From Ascidia mentula (taxonomy: Eukaryota; Chordata; Ascidiacea; Phlebobranchia; Ascidiidae), in NCBI GenBank assembly GCA_947561715.1, contig OX387205.1:12591001-12655000 (forward strand): a stretch of DNA of 64,000 nt, given 5' to 3'. Positions 46,101 to 58,400 of this stretch are shown here, one piece after another. Position numbers and translations under genes: made by a program. The notes under the pieces are model-generated. The model saw nothing but the letters and a program-made list of their open reading frames with translations. It was not told where the DNA came from and did not search any database. Position 1 is the stretch's first letter, and each line of letters starts with the position of its first letter.

Positions 46101-47242
46101 TGTGAAATAGAAATCTTACATATGCTATAAAAACGGCGATTCTTTGCCTAAATTTTTAAAGAACGAAGTTTGTGGTCGACAAAAGAGTGAATTTTAACAA
46201 TCACTTACTTCCATAAATTATTTGGAAACTACAGACGTTTCTTTTAATTTTTGGATGAGGCGAAGGTTTATTTAAACTTTTGGCATGTTCTTGTTCTTTG
46301 TCTTTGTAGGCTGGGGATCTATCGGAAGAAAACCCTTCCCCTCATCCACACTGCTCGCACGTGGTCGATGTTGAAATTAACGCTGAGGATCTCGACCAAC
46401 CAATAAGTCAGAGGGTGCGGGAGCGTCACAAACGTCATAAAACCGGAGGCCTTTTTCCAAAGTATAACCAAAGGCTATTGTATTTTTTCCAAGGAGCCTA
46501 TTCCCATCTTTTTAAACGATCAAAGATTTACATTAAAAATTAGACGTTATGTATCTCAATCTGATAAAGGCATTGCCAAACAAGTGTCATCATAATCTTG
46601 CGCTCAATCCATGTTTTTTATAGTGACGTTTCCGAAATCCAACCAAATTGAGCATTGTTTAGTTTAATAACCGTAATACCAAACTTATGACATTATTCAA
46701 GTGCATTGTTCTGTAACGAAATTGCTTTCCCGTTTCACACTTCTAGATTTTGCTGTGCTAGGAACCTGGATACTCTTTACGACTGGCTGGACGATCCTTT
46801 CTCCAGCGACCAATCAGAAATTGACGACGTAGACATCCCTTCAATTCATTGCCGAGCGATTCACGAGTCAAGCAAAGTTGAAAAGGACGGAGCAGGAAAG
46901 TTAAGAGAAAACAACTCGACTTTTGACAGTTTTATCGTCGACAAAAGTGCGAGTTCGTCATTCCAAAACACTAAGGACTTGAAAGTTGTCCTCAATCGTC
47001 AACCTACGAACGATTCGGCTTTAAGTTCCCATCAAACAATAGAACAACACGGAGAAGAGACATGCAAAACGTCTACAGTTGTTGAAGTCGCCCTTTCGCA
47101 CAGCCCTCTCGTGGACGAAATAAACCATGAAATCTCAACACACCATGGGGTAAAAGAGCATTCCAAGCGTAATAGCTCCGTTTTGCAGCAAAAATTGGTT
47201 TCAAGTAAGTGGTTTCATTTAACGGGTTTTAAATTGAGCTGA
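37173..47242 (+). CDS. Multi-exon gene of unknown function, acidic Ser-rich product
   Basis: Not recognised. Exons with matching phases: 37173-37230 (MNRVTRSNTITTIIQKTCK), 44338-44384, 44611-44732, 45139-45226, 45790-45891, 46310-46461 and 46747-47204 (alternative acceptor at 46762, same frame). Features: acidic clusters (FDDDSDSSQE, WLDDPFSSDQSEIDD), a basic patch (RVRERHKRHK), no membrane segment. The end is uncertain. Reading past a strong GTAAGT at 47205 gives a stop at 47242 with AATAAA at 47286. Splicing to 47655-47707 gives a stop and a closed 359-residue frame. Splicing to 55514 would fuse it to the MYND gene. The first exon is joined only by phase across a 7.1 kb intron. Confidence 0.5.
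37231..44337 (+). other. Large first intron, little recognisable content
   Basis: AT-rich DNA between two phase-compatible exons. No transposon or RNA gene recognised. It holds one unusually long open frame on the minus strand at 40608-41207 and otherwise only short open frames of non-coding character. Confidence 0.45.
40608..41207 (-). other. Orphan 199-codon open frame
   Basis: An ATG-to-stop frame of 199 codons without introns, starting MNDRRNTTESCSRIREAY. This is long for AT-rich non-coding DNA. No domain, low-complexity repeat or family resemblance seen, and composition is unlike the nearby exons (many Cys, His and Met). It could be a lineage-specific intronless gene or chance. Confidence 0.2.
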
Positions 47243-48012
47243 AAATGAATGTTGAAACATATTATCATCATACTGTTGTCATAGAAATAAATATGCCTTA
47301 TCTTAGGCGACATATGGCGGAAAATTCGGAAAGTAAGTGAAGGTTAGAAATGAGACTCCAATTGTGCTCATGGATATACGTGCCTCGTTTATTAGTATCA
47401 CTTATACACAAACAATTCGGCTTCGTTGGGACAATATGACGCCAATCTTGTTGTAAAACTAAACAACTATCGTTTATATGTCATGATTGCAGTTAGTTTT
47501 CTGTCAAAGCAGTTCGCGTGTGCACGCGATTTGTCGTCTTATCAACAAAGACAATGTTGGCGGCACGGTTTGTCGCTTAACAATTGCGGGTTTCTGTTTT
47601 CGCAGGAAGCGCTGTGCTGTAAAAATTATGCGATTCAGGCTTAACATTTTCCAGAAACATATGGACCCACAGTGGCATATGATAATACCATTGAAAGAAG
47701 CATTTAAACTAACCGAGGTTGATCAAAAACTTCGCAAGAATAGTTTACCTTCTTATTCGCATTAAGTTGTAGAAAAAATCATACCCAGTACATTAGAAAC
47801 TAAATGCAATGCAACTTCCCAGTATGCGGATGTTTGTGTACGATACAGATGGGCCAAATGGAAAGGTTAATTATGAGTCAAATTACCTTCTTTAGCCTTG
47901 CACGATACGCGGAAGTCCCAAATTATGATAAGACCCCCAATAGTTTTCTACCTTAGTACGTGCTGTTGGTCAGTGATAGCGAACCAACCAAAAGTATGGT
48001 TTGGAGGTAATT
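47243..48012 (+). other. Flank with a possible terminal exon
   Basis: AATAAA at 47286 could end the upstream gene. A good acceptor (TTTTCCAG) at 47654 opens a phase-1 segment, TYGPTVAYDNTIERSI then stop at 47707, that closes the upstream reading frame exactly. Nothing else recognised. Confidence 0.4.
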
Positions 48013-48167
48013 AGGTTTACAGGCTTCGAAGCCCCGGCATTGCAATTGGATTAGCCAATTTTTCCTGACAACTCAAAGCGAGATTTAAAAATCCGGTTAG
48101 GTTTCAACCCACGACCCTAGGCTAACCAGGCCCAACGCTTTACCAATTGAGCGACTGAAGCTCAGCG
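48013..48167 (-). repeat. tRNA-derived SINE, near full-length
   Basis: The minus strand starts CGCTGAGCTTCAG, then TCGCTCAATTGGTAAAGCG (box A-like) and GGGTTGAAACC (box B-like), as in a tRNA. The tRNA-unrelated body has AAATCTCGCTTTGAG, GTCAGGAAAAA and the tail AAGCCTGTAAACCT. Composite tRNA SINEs (Cics-1) have been described in Ciona; whether this is that family needs a comparison. Confidence 0.75.
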
Positions 48168-48186
48168 TTTTTACTGGGTATATTGT

Positions 48187-48321
48187 GGCCCAGGCACACT
48201 GGTGCGCAAGCGCAAAAGTTCAAACTTAACCAGCTTGATTTTTCAAATCTCGCTTCGACTTGTCAGGAAAAAGTGACTGATCCAGAGGCTGTATTGCCTG
48301 GGCTGCCAAGCCTGCAAACCT
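48187..48321 (+). repeat. Second SINE copy, opposite orientation
   Basis: AAATCTCGCTTCGACTTGTC, AGGAAAAAGTG and GCCAAGCCTGCAAACCT match the body and tail of the copy at 48013-48167, but on the plus strand. The tRNA-like head is poorly preserved. The two copies face head to head, so a transcript through both could fold back on itself. Confidence 0.7.
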
Positions 48322-48412
48322 AAAGATCGCGATACGATAGCTGTGATCGCCAAGTAAGCACCTGCGCAGTGGGGCGATCCTTCCAATCATGCTGTTGCAT
48401 AAAACATTGCTG

Positions 48413-48534
48413 CGTGGTCTGAAGGTCTAGTAAAATTCGCATTGTTTTGTGCCTAAGCCAAAGGCAAAGGCATAGGTACAAAGCAATGGCTTAGGCATAA
48501 AGCAATGCGAATTTTACTAGACCTTCAGACCACG
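48413..48534. mobile_element. Foldback MITE-like element
   Basis: Perfect 32-bp inverted repeats: CGTGGTCTGAAGGTCTAG opens the left arm at 48413 and its exact complement closes the right arm at 48534. The pairing continues imperfectly inward (GCCTAAGCC with GGCTTAGGC), leaving a centre of AGG/CAAAG repeats. About 122 bases, no coding capacity, no clear target-site duplication. The near-perfect arms suggest a young copy or gene conversion. Confidence 0.75.
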
Positions 48535-50544
48535 ATGACAATGAATGAATGGACTTTTGGCATACAGTTGGTTGTACAATGAGAGCTTGCACGGTTGCTG
48601 GTTATTGTTGTGCTCTCAGACCTTAAACAGAATTCTGTTCGTTTTTTTGAGCGCTCTACTTTCTCCTTGGAGTTTTCGGAAACGTTCTGTGTATTGTGGG
48701 CGTGTATCACAACAATTCACACGCCAGTTTGCAGTATTTTCCAACGATCTGTTACACAGATCTTCCTGCCTTGTTTGGTTAAACATACAAGGAAGTGATG
48801 ACCAGCTGGAGCGAAAAGCACAAACGTCACCAAGCAGGTACATGTTGTCCAAGCAGGTCAGCTTGGTCCAAAGAGCCTCCGCATTCTGCAAAGAGATGTC
48901 CTTGTGGGCGCAGCGCGTTGTCCGGAAACGGATTGCCGCTGTGTTAGGAAGAAGTTAGAGTCAAGGCAGTTTATTTTAGTTCCACGTACAAATTTCACAT
49001 AGCTGCAACGCATTTTGTGGTAGTTGAGATTCTCTTTGCTGGGTTGCGGCGTCACGTAGTACCAGGTTTACTGTGTAAGGTTTCGCGACCTTAGAAAAAA
49101 GAACTTAGAAAGCCGCAACACAAAATAATAAGATCGAGCTTAATTGGTTGTTTGTTTTCGTTTTTTTTTGCTGGTCGTTTGGGCAAGGTTATTATGTAAC
49201 ATCATTACCAAGATCGATAATGCGCTGAAAACACATAAATAGATATAATTTATCTACCAGAGCTTAACGCTTGATAAATTTTGTTGACCTCGGTTGGACA
49301 CGGAGTTGTTAAGACCAGAAACTTTATGCTATAAGGAAAGAGGTGGTAATATTTAATTTTTTAAATTGACATTTTTTAGTTATTAATCAGAAAGACATGG
49401 CTTTTTTGTTGTACTGCATGCAATGGTATGTAGTTGGAATCGTAAACAATTTCGTTACATTAATTATTATTGGAAATTCGGTTTTCCTTCCTGCAACGGA
49501 AATATCTCATTGTTTTCACAACATTTTACACTGCGAAGTATGGGAGAAAATGCATTTTATTGAAGTTATTTGGGAAAAAATGTCCTTACGTGAATAAAAA
49601 AATTCAAAAATAATATATTTTATAAACAAACAACGAACAACTGAACCTGGGTTGTTTGACGACCAGTTTTATTGAGGGCCGCCAAAGCCACATTCATCCA
49701 CACCAAAGGAAGATTGCGGTCGAGCAGCTCCTGGTTGTGCCATGGTATGTTTACGTTCGTGGTAGATGTTGGTATCGGTCGGCGACATCCCGTATTGCTG
49801 CGTATAGGACGCCTATTACGGGAAGTGAGCGTAGTAAATGGTTTCTTTCTTGGCTAGCATTGCTTTTGTGGCATTTTCGTGGCTTACTCAAGGCCAATTC
49901 AGCTTCCTACATTCTGATTTGCTATTTTTTGTCACCAGTGTTACAGAAGAGTTGTTTGACAGTGGACATTCTTTTTGTAAGGGTCGCATTATTTGGTGGT
50001 GATTGGTAGTTTGTGTAGTTCAGTTGTCTGGTTTCCAAAGTTTGCCAAAATGATTGCTGTATCTTCAATATGATGCTTTCATCGATCACAACGACACCTG
50101 CTTTATAGAAAAGTTCCTGAGTTGTGTTGGAGAATTAAACCTGCAGGTCATACAATATGTTATGTAATGCTTAACTTACAACACTTTTGAACGTTACGAA
50201 GATGCAGTGAAAATAAAAACCTAAAAACTGGCTTTGAAGGCGAAGAAACGCTCTTCCCGTGACATAACATTGTCGTTGTTTGTAAAGATACAGGTCAGCA
50301 GACACAGAAGTAAACGTTTCAACAGCAATGCATTACAAACACCGCAGTGGTTAGCTGGGACAAACGCGGCAAGCACGCCAGAAAAAAGCGAACTTGACTG
50401 ACATTCTTTTGTGCACAACCACATTCCACAAAACTTTCTGGTATTTCGCGTTCGTCCACATTCTCCCGTGGCGCAAAATTGCGAGCCTCAGGGCGAAGAC
50501 TCTCTCGCGCTCATCCGCTGCCAGGCGCCATACGTCATGGAGCG

Positions 50545-50552
50545 TGACGTCA
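50545..50552. promoter_or_regulatory. CRE-type palindrome TGACGTCA
   Basis: A perfect CREB/ATF consensus inside a GC-richer island (about 50460-50570) of otherwise AT-rich DNA, upstream of the MYND gene. A second copy is at 54581-54588, 0.9 kb before that gene. By chance an 8-mer would occur about once per 64 kb, so the pair is suggestive only. Confidence 0.35.
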
Positions 50553-53500
50553 CCCCGTGACTTGGCTTTTGGCTTTTGGCTGAGGTGGAGATATTGGTAA
50601 AGAGCTGTCGGGTGCGAGAATACGAATTTGTTGCTGTTGCCAAGACTTTTGAGTGTCGCGCACGATTGCAATTGTTTTCAGCTTTTCTGTCAGGCTGCGT
50701 AGGTTCTCTGTGTGTTTGTTAAAATTTAGTGCAAAATTTTAGCTCGTTTGTCAGCCTAGCGATCTTTTTCTGCAGCGTTAAAGACTGCGCTTATATAATC
50801 ATCTTTGCAGTAACTATCGCATTGCCTTATTAGCAGCCTGTTACTTATAAGTTTCGTTAATTTGTTTTGATGAGTTGACCATTTCCTGATTTTAATTGTT
50901 CATAATGAACCATTCAGGCCAAAGTTCACTGGGGTCGAAATGGTGGCACATTAGTCCGTCGCACGCCTTGCTGTGACAAGTTTAAACGTGCAAACAATCC
51001 CAATTGATTGGGCGGAACTCTTTAGGTTAAATGCAAATACATGTCTGCATGGAAACTAAGTAAAAATAAGCTTGCGTCCTGCAGCTTGATATTGTGAATT
51101 TAGTGCTCCTACTTCGAACGTTTTATTGTGCATATTCACAGGGTTTATGTGCGCATGACGCTGCTGATAACAGCACGTTCTTTATCAAGTGTTTTGTTGG
51201 AGAGAATGAAAATAGATTTTAAGAGAGAACAGAAGGTTACGTATGTAGTGAAGTAACACAGCTCGTTATAGGTTGGCTGTGTATATTTACAATAAGTTGG
51301 GTTCTGTATATTCGGCTAAATACATAGGAACAAACCCTTAAGTTGCGAAACGTCACAGTGCCTAAAATAACTTCTAAGCCACTCCAGTTCGAACCTTTAA
51401 ACACACTTAAACCCACGATACGCAAGAACAGGAAAGACCTTTTTTTAACAGTGTAAATTGTATTAGGTTTGCTCCATACGAAATTTGTAGTTCTTAAGCC
51501 ACGTCACACAGGCACGCCCATATGACATGCTGGAAGTAACTTGGACATACCACGCACGTGGTAAGTTCAACCCCTGCGTGGCCTTTCATGCAGCCCAGTA
51601 GCAAAGCCAGAATCGTGGTAATATCGCCTTTCATTCGGCGCATGACGCGTATTCGCATGACCGTTGGGCGTGTCTTGGCCTTTTCGATTTCGTTTGTCAG
51701 ACAGATTGTTGACTTGTGTAGGCGCAATTGAGAATGGGTTTGAAGGTTTAGTTCGAACTCTTATCATTGCGCGGTGATGCCTGCAGTGTAGGAAGGGTGA
51801 ATGGAGGTTGTCGGGTAAATAAAGTGAGTAATGCCAGAATCTTTCCGCGTGAATAATGTGTAGCGCATTGTGTTGGATCAGTCACAGCTTGCAGCGAAAT
51901 GGATCCAAGCGTGCTAAAGATATTAAGTTCGCTTTGAGTTTTACTTGCTACTTTCCGTGTCGCTGTCTGGTTGTGATGGGTTTAAAAGTAAGCTTTGCAC
52001 AAAAGCAGGTTCTCGTAGGAAAAAATATGAAACGAGGGTAAAGGTGTGAGAAGTACATCCTGCTGAAGGCTGTCGTACGCCAACCTATCAAATCAATACA
52101 CGGTCAGATAAACTTGTTTGTGATGCATTGTTTTCGTTTCCGCAGTAGGATGAAACCTGCCGAGCAGCTGTCACAAACTTGCTATGTTGTGATGGACAGT
52201 TTGAATATTGCACTGTCGTCTGACAAAAGTTTTAAAACACGAAACTTATCATTTTTTTTATGGCTTTTTGTAATTCCACTGTGAAGTTAGACACGTTTTA
52301 GTAGTTTAGGTTTTCTAATGCAGCAAACAAGGTACATATGGCTGATCCGGGGATGAATTAATAGGCAGGGTGTTGTGGCTTCCAGATAGTCGCGATCAGT
52401 ATTGTGCGTTTACTGGAATGACACTCGACACCCTTCCTTGTTTCCAGGGAGTTTTCGGCTAGTTTTGCAGTGAAATAAGATAAAGTCACGATACCACTTC
52501 CCGGATGACGGTATAGCTGTTCATACGCCATACGGCTCCGTGTCGCCGTATGGACATTTTGATTCAAAAGTTCGTGCGACTGCAGGGAGATGCGGATACG
52601 TGTTTTTTTCGTTGTCTCGTGATCCGCCATGTGGCCTATAGTTGAGCTATTCAAATGGTTGGAAACCATTGCAGTGCAAAATGTTCGCTTGTTCTAAGAC
52701 AGTTAGGATACAGACCTTATGCAGTCAAAGTTTACGCATAGGTTAAACGCGTTGTATTGTCTCCAGGAATTGGATTTAAGTGCGAAAACTTCGGCATGGA
52801 GTCAGGTGATAATAACGACACGCGCGTTATGGACTTATCTCACGTCATAAACCGTGGGTGTATTTGTCCATAATATTTTGCATGAATGCGTCCCGGAAAA
52901 TGGTAACAGGGAACTCCTCTGCAAAGGATCGCCCCACGCATAATGTGGGCGTTACACTACCTTCCGGACACACCTGAATCACCTTTAGGTGTTGGGTTAC
53001 ATCAGTTCTGTGTTGTGCGTATGTATCAAAAGTACGACTGGTATGCAGTGAGCGATACGAGTGTAGTAAGCGTGGCTGGCAATAATTAATGTTATATAAC
53101 GTAAAATCGAGATGCAATGATATCAGGGCACAAACAGTTTGTTACGACTGTCATATAATCGAAACTGTAGAGCATTATAGGCTGTGGCACAAAATTATTT
53201 GATTGGTTTCGTGAAAGGCAAAAAATGTTGTTTAGCCGCATAGTTGAAAGGTTTTTGTCAAGCGTAAATCGTATTGCAATTGTATGATGAACAGTTTGTT
53301 GACAGAGGTACTGAAATCACCCACATTTCCGGATCTGTTGCATGTTATTTTAGGTACATCAATGGGTTATGAGTGCAACCTTGGGTTCAAATAGAATTCA
53401 ATTCACGCATAGCGGTCACTCCATTCAGCATCAACAAACAAGTTGATTACTCTGCTGACTCACCAACTGTAGCTGTTATTGGACGAGTTTGTCACATGAT

Positions 53501-55369
53501 ATGAAAACACACAGAAACTATGACAGTGGGTCGATTCGTTTTCGCACATCGCGAGATGCACGAAGAGTTGAGAAAGGCTTTGACAGTTGATTACGCGTTT
53601 TTAATGACTTTTTTGTGACAGATTGCGTCAGTAAAGCTTAAACGCACAGAAACCAATTCCTAATCTGATTAATGATGAAACGACGGTACAATAGTGGATG
53701 CAAAGACACTTTTAACTAAGATTTTTAAGGATGTTGCGTAATAGTATCAATTTGCAAAGTGTGCATGCAGAAACAGCCGCCAGGATTCGTCTGATCAATG
53801 TAGGCAGCAATAGGAAATCCCGTGGCGTCGACGATCTCTTGTCGTCCATCCTACAAACTTCCTCAAGAAGTCGGCTTACGACGGTTACCATATGCGCCCG
53901 TAACTGGCCTTTCGCGCTAGGGAAGCACTGCGACAATGACACGGGATTTACCGCTGCTTTCGGGTTATATGGGAGGTTGGGGCGGTGATGGACAGCTCGT
54001 ATACGTTTTATATAAAAGGAAGCATTACAGACTTATCACGTGAACTACTGCGTCCTGTTTTGGTTGTAGTTCAGGTATGACAAGGTTATGCATATGCTGG
54101 GGAGGTTTGCGCTGTTAGGGCGTGTTGACAGGAATTGCAGCTTATATAATGTAGTCCAGATAGTATAGTGAAGGTGGTTGACTGCACGTCAATCACTTTA
54201 ACCTCAAACGTATTGTTGTTTCATGATGTTTATAGTTATACGTCTTGTTGTACCAGCCTATTACTACTAACACTTATGTTGTTGTTGATTTGTAATGCTC
54301 ACAATGCAGCGTAATGGCAGTTTTAGAGAGAAATATTTTAGGCTTCTTGTTTAACAAATTGCATCCGAAATTTCACAAAAAATACGTTTCAAGAAATCGC
54401 ACAGTGCTACGTGCAAGTTTTTCAGCGTGAGGAAAAATTTCGCTTTCGTTGCAACACAATAACTGAACAAAGCGTTTCGATCGTACCAGCAACTATTTAA
54501 AGTGATCTCGATTGACAATGAACGAACCTGGTGACCCGTATGTGGTTGACGCCCTCATACAAATCATCATTTCCGTGTGGTGACGTCATTTGTTTTCAAC
54601 TCTGATTGTTTTTATTTCCGATCACGCGCTCAGTCGCGAATTAACTTGCTCTGTCCCTAATGTCATTCGACGGGTGGAACTCAGTTATCTTTCTTCCTTG
54701 ACCTGCATTAAATAGTGATTGGGTTGCTGGTTTGACTTTCAGGCATAGGTCAGCATATATGTAAATGATAGAGGAGTGTATCAGAGTTTGAAAGTGGTCT
54801 ATATTGTGCTATTATGTAGGAGAATCATTGTTAAGGTCAACATGTGTGGCATGTTGTGAGGAAACACAATTAGACACCATGGGGTCAGATAAAGGCCTTC
54901 GGTCATGACATTTTCCCTGTAATTGCGTGATATTTTAGTTACCATTGTTAAGGCCAGCAGATAGCCTTCTCAGAAGTGGTCATGCTGTGTTATTTTGGTA
55001 CACATCGTTTTCTTGGATTGTGTTCCATTCATGTTGGTGAGGTATAGTGAAACTGTTCACTGGTTTGAGTGCTGGAGGTTACAGAAACAATCTTCATGGT
55101 GGAGTGGATTTATTTGTAATAAAGATAGTCAGGTGTTGGAACACAAAGGTGTACTTGCTTTTTTATGCCGGGAACATAACGTATTAGGGAGCAGACTTGT
55201 TTTGCATTTGAACCCTTGTGACCTCTTACGAATGAAACACGGAGTTTATTTGTCATAGATTTTAAGCGTGGACAAATGTGTGTGCGTGTCATTAGTCACG
55301 TCTTGAATTGAGGTAAAAACCAAAGAAGTCGAACCCGTTTGGCATCTTATACGATAAAATCACGTGAAT

Positions 55370-55455
55370 CTTAATTCCCATCTTATATGCGACCAAAGCA
55401 TACATCTTAATTTCCATCTTAAACGAAAAAAGGCGAATTTTAATTCTCATCTTTT
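55370..55455 (+). repeat. Three-unit imperfect tandem repeat
   Basis: CTTAATTCCCATCTTATATG, CTTAATTTCCATCTTAAACG and TTTTAATTCTCATCTTTTTC are spaced about 33 bases apart, just before the first exon of the MYND gene. The last unit provides a TTTTTCAG that looks like a splice acceptor. Confidence 0.6.
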
Positions 55456-55482
55456 TCAGGCATTGTTTAAGGCTTTTATTAT

Positions 55483-58400
55483 ATGCAAGCGTGTGCGCAT
55501 GTGTTGCATTCAGTTCCCGCCGAAGCTCGCAAACATGCTCGAATGAAGCAACTGGCGAGTAAGAATTTTATGGCTTGTCATACAGAGAGCGCCCACCTCG
55601 ACACGGCCGTTGCTGTGGCAACTGGAGAGGAATCGCTCACCGACCTCCGACTGGCGATGGAATTTCCACGCCACAATTGGCTCGTGAAACATTTGATGAA
55701 GGAAAAGATGTTAAAAGTAAGTTGTGATGGTGAAAGTGCTGTGACGAGAGATTGGCAGTTTGATGGACCATCGCTAAATTATTGACGAGGAAGTTTAAGG
55801 TGGTGGAAATAACCGTCGTTAGGATTTCTTCCAAATTATATCGATTCCCAACCAGATCACAGTCCGGATAACTATCAGCATAATTGATAAGAGTTAATAA
55901 AAATAAGGCGAACAAGTAATAAATATGGAGTTGTAATGCGCGAATTTTAACAATATGCTGCATGGTTTCAAGTTTAAGTTCAAAAACATTTGAAATCAGC
56001 GTTTTCACCGCTAATCGTAGAACCGGTGCGTGGTTTTCCAGCTTCGTGTGCAACTCTTAACTTGTGGGCTTTAGTTTAAGTAATGGTCGCATAAAACGTA
56101 ATGCAAGTTTGTACCAATTGGCAAACCCACACAATGCCCATAGCCCCCACGAGAAAAAGTCCCTTCGCGGCAAACGTTCTTCGATGGCTGCAGCAACGAA
56201 CAAGGAAGGAAGAACTCGATTCTTCAGCCGAATTCTTTTCCTGGAAGAACAGCGGACATTACCATTCATCAGGCGCCCATTTTGCTCGGGTCAAATGAAT
56301 AACGAAAAAAAACACAATTCAAACGCTAAACTTCCACGTTAAAACCCCACGTGGATGACGCCATTTCCTTAGGCGGTCGCGTGCCCCACACGGCGTTGCA
56401 GTTTCGAGAAGTAATTCAATAAATCTTAAAAAAATCGTGGTTCACTGCCGGACGCAAGCGTGCGTTGAGGTATTCCAATCACTTCCTTGAGTTTGCAGCG
56501 GACTCGGATGTTTATAACACGCACGGTCGTTCTCTGCAACCTGCAACCGCTGAAGGGCAAACATACTAAACCGGACCCTTGGCACCTTCGTCGCCCCTGT
56601 TAAGGTTTGCCATGTGTTGGTGCAGACTACGTCCAATATTTGACAAGGACAAACAGGTTATTAAGTTGACAATACTCTTTTACGCTACTACACAGGACAG
56701 GCATATTCTTGCTCTTTAAGGGCGAATTTAGTAACATTTTGCTGCTATTAAAGCATTAAAGCAAACAAACTGCGGGTTTTTACATATGGCGAAAAGAAGA
56801 AAAAGAACAAAGAATTTCACCAGGTTTATACAAAGCATTCATTTCTCCTCACAGTTAGGCGTCATTAAAATTGGAAGAACAGTTTTTAAAGGTTAATGCC
56901 TTGGTGGAGACGTACTTTCAAAAAGCTTGGAATTTCTATGGTAAATAAACGTCAGTATTGGATACAAACAATTTAAGATTTCTCGGCCTGTTTTTAGCTC
57001 AGCTATTATCTTCTACATAAAAACTACGAACAACAAAATCGGCGCCAATAAATTACCGTGGAAACCCACGTACTTAACACATACGTACTTGGTGTATTTT
57101 TATCACCTATAAGCTTACCCCGAGTCACCGAGTTGACCGCGTTGACGTCTCTGTGACGCAAATAGATTACACAATGGCCCTTATTACGTTTGCTTTAGTT
57201 GCGCCCATTATTCACCGCAAATGTTACCCCTCCCTTATTAACGTGTGTTTGTCAGATTGCGGTAGTGAAGCTGCGCAAGTTTGGTGTATTTTCAGTGTGT
57301 TGGATGCATTCCTTTCACGTTAAGACGGAAACTAATATCATTACGAACAAACGTGGCCCAGACAAAATTAAATTACTTCGTCATCATTATTCTGTTACCC
57401 AAATCTCTAAATCGGGAAATATGTTCGTGAAGTCTAAAATTATAACTTAGTAAACTTCAGCTTGTTGTTTTCGGTTTGTTGTCCATGATTGCGTTTCATT
57501 TCGAGTATACCTGGACCATTTCTTCTTTACAGCATGAAGAGAACGTCGATAGCCGTAAACCACCACAAACCATGGTTTCCCCCTCAAGTCCAACTCCCGA
57601 AAACATCTGCAGGACCCCAACCCCGCCTAAAAAAGCAATGACTTACGACAAGGCCATTGGTCAAGTTGTGGCTCCGAGAGAAACAAAAGTCGCAAGTAAG
57701 AATGGTGGAATTGAAGACGGGGATTGTGACGTCACGGAAGCCATTGTCACATCGGCGCCAGTGGCGACATCAAGCATTTCTGAAGGTATTAACATTTTTG
57801 GTCGTATCGCCCTTCACAAGGTGTCGGCCTGTGCCACGTACGATGTGTATCGCGATATATGTGTATTGTTAAAGCGACGCATAAGCAGACTGTTTGTTTT
57901 GTGAACGAAGAGACTATATCGCGCCTCAAACAATCAAAGCACGTTTTCTTTGTGCTTTTGTATATTTTCGAAGCCTATGCCTAATCCATTTAAGTAATTA
58001 CTAATTTAATGTATGTTTGTATTATAAGGGATTTTGGCTCAGAAATGTATGTATTGTAAGTTCATTGTACAGCCAACCTTGAAATATACATTGCACGTTA
58101 AGCACGCGTTGTAACTTTGTCGGACAGAACCACCAACGTATGTTCAAAAGATTTGTGTTTGGTTCGTCTCAGATTCGTAGTTTTGCTTGTTTTTTTATAT
58201 TTTGTGAAACTTTTGACAGGCACGTACATGATCGGTATTGTGAAACCATTTCATTACCACGAGTCCCCGAAACCCAAGTCTCCACCAGTAGCTACGAAGG
58301 AAAAAACCGTCGACGAACCGTCACCAAAACGCCGCAAGACTCAAGAAACCAGTCCCGAAGTCGCCGCCGACGCACCTGTGAAAAAAAGCACCGCAGAAGT

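Larger units (their letters stand above)
48535..55482. other. Long stretch without a recognised gene
   Basis: About 6.9 kb. A possible small exon at 48793-48837 (SDDQLERKAQTSPS, between an ACAAG acceptor and a GTACAT donor) could follow the upstream gene by phase but has no phase-matched successor. Two TGACGTCA palindromes (50545-50552 and 54581-54588) are CRE/ATF-type sites; the first sits in a GC-richer patch (50460-50570) that may be a promoter or enhancer. Otherwise nothing recognised. Confidence 0.4.

Noticed and set aside
48120-48167. Free-standing tRNA gene on the minus strand
   Set aside because: The boxes are present but the acceptor stem does not close and the sequence continues into a repeated SINE body.
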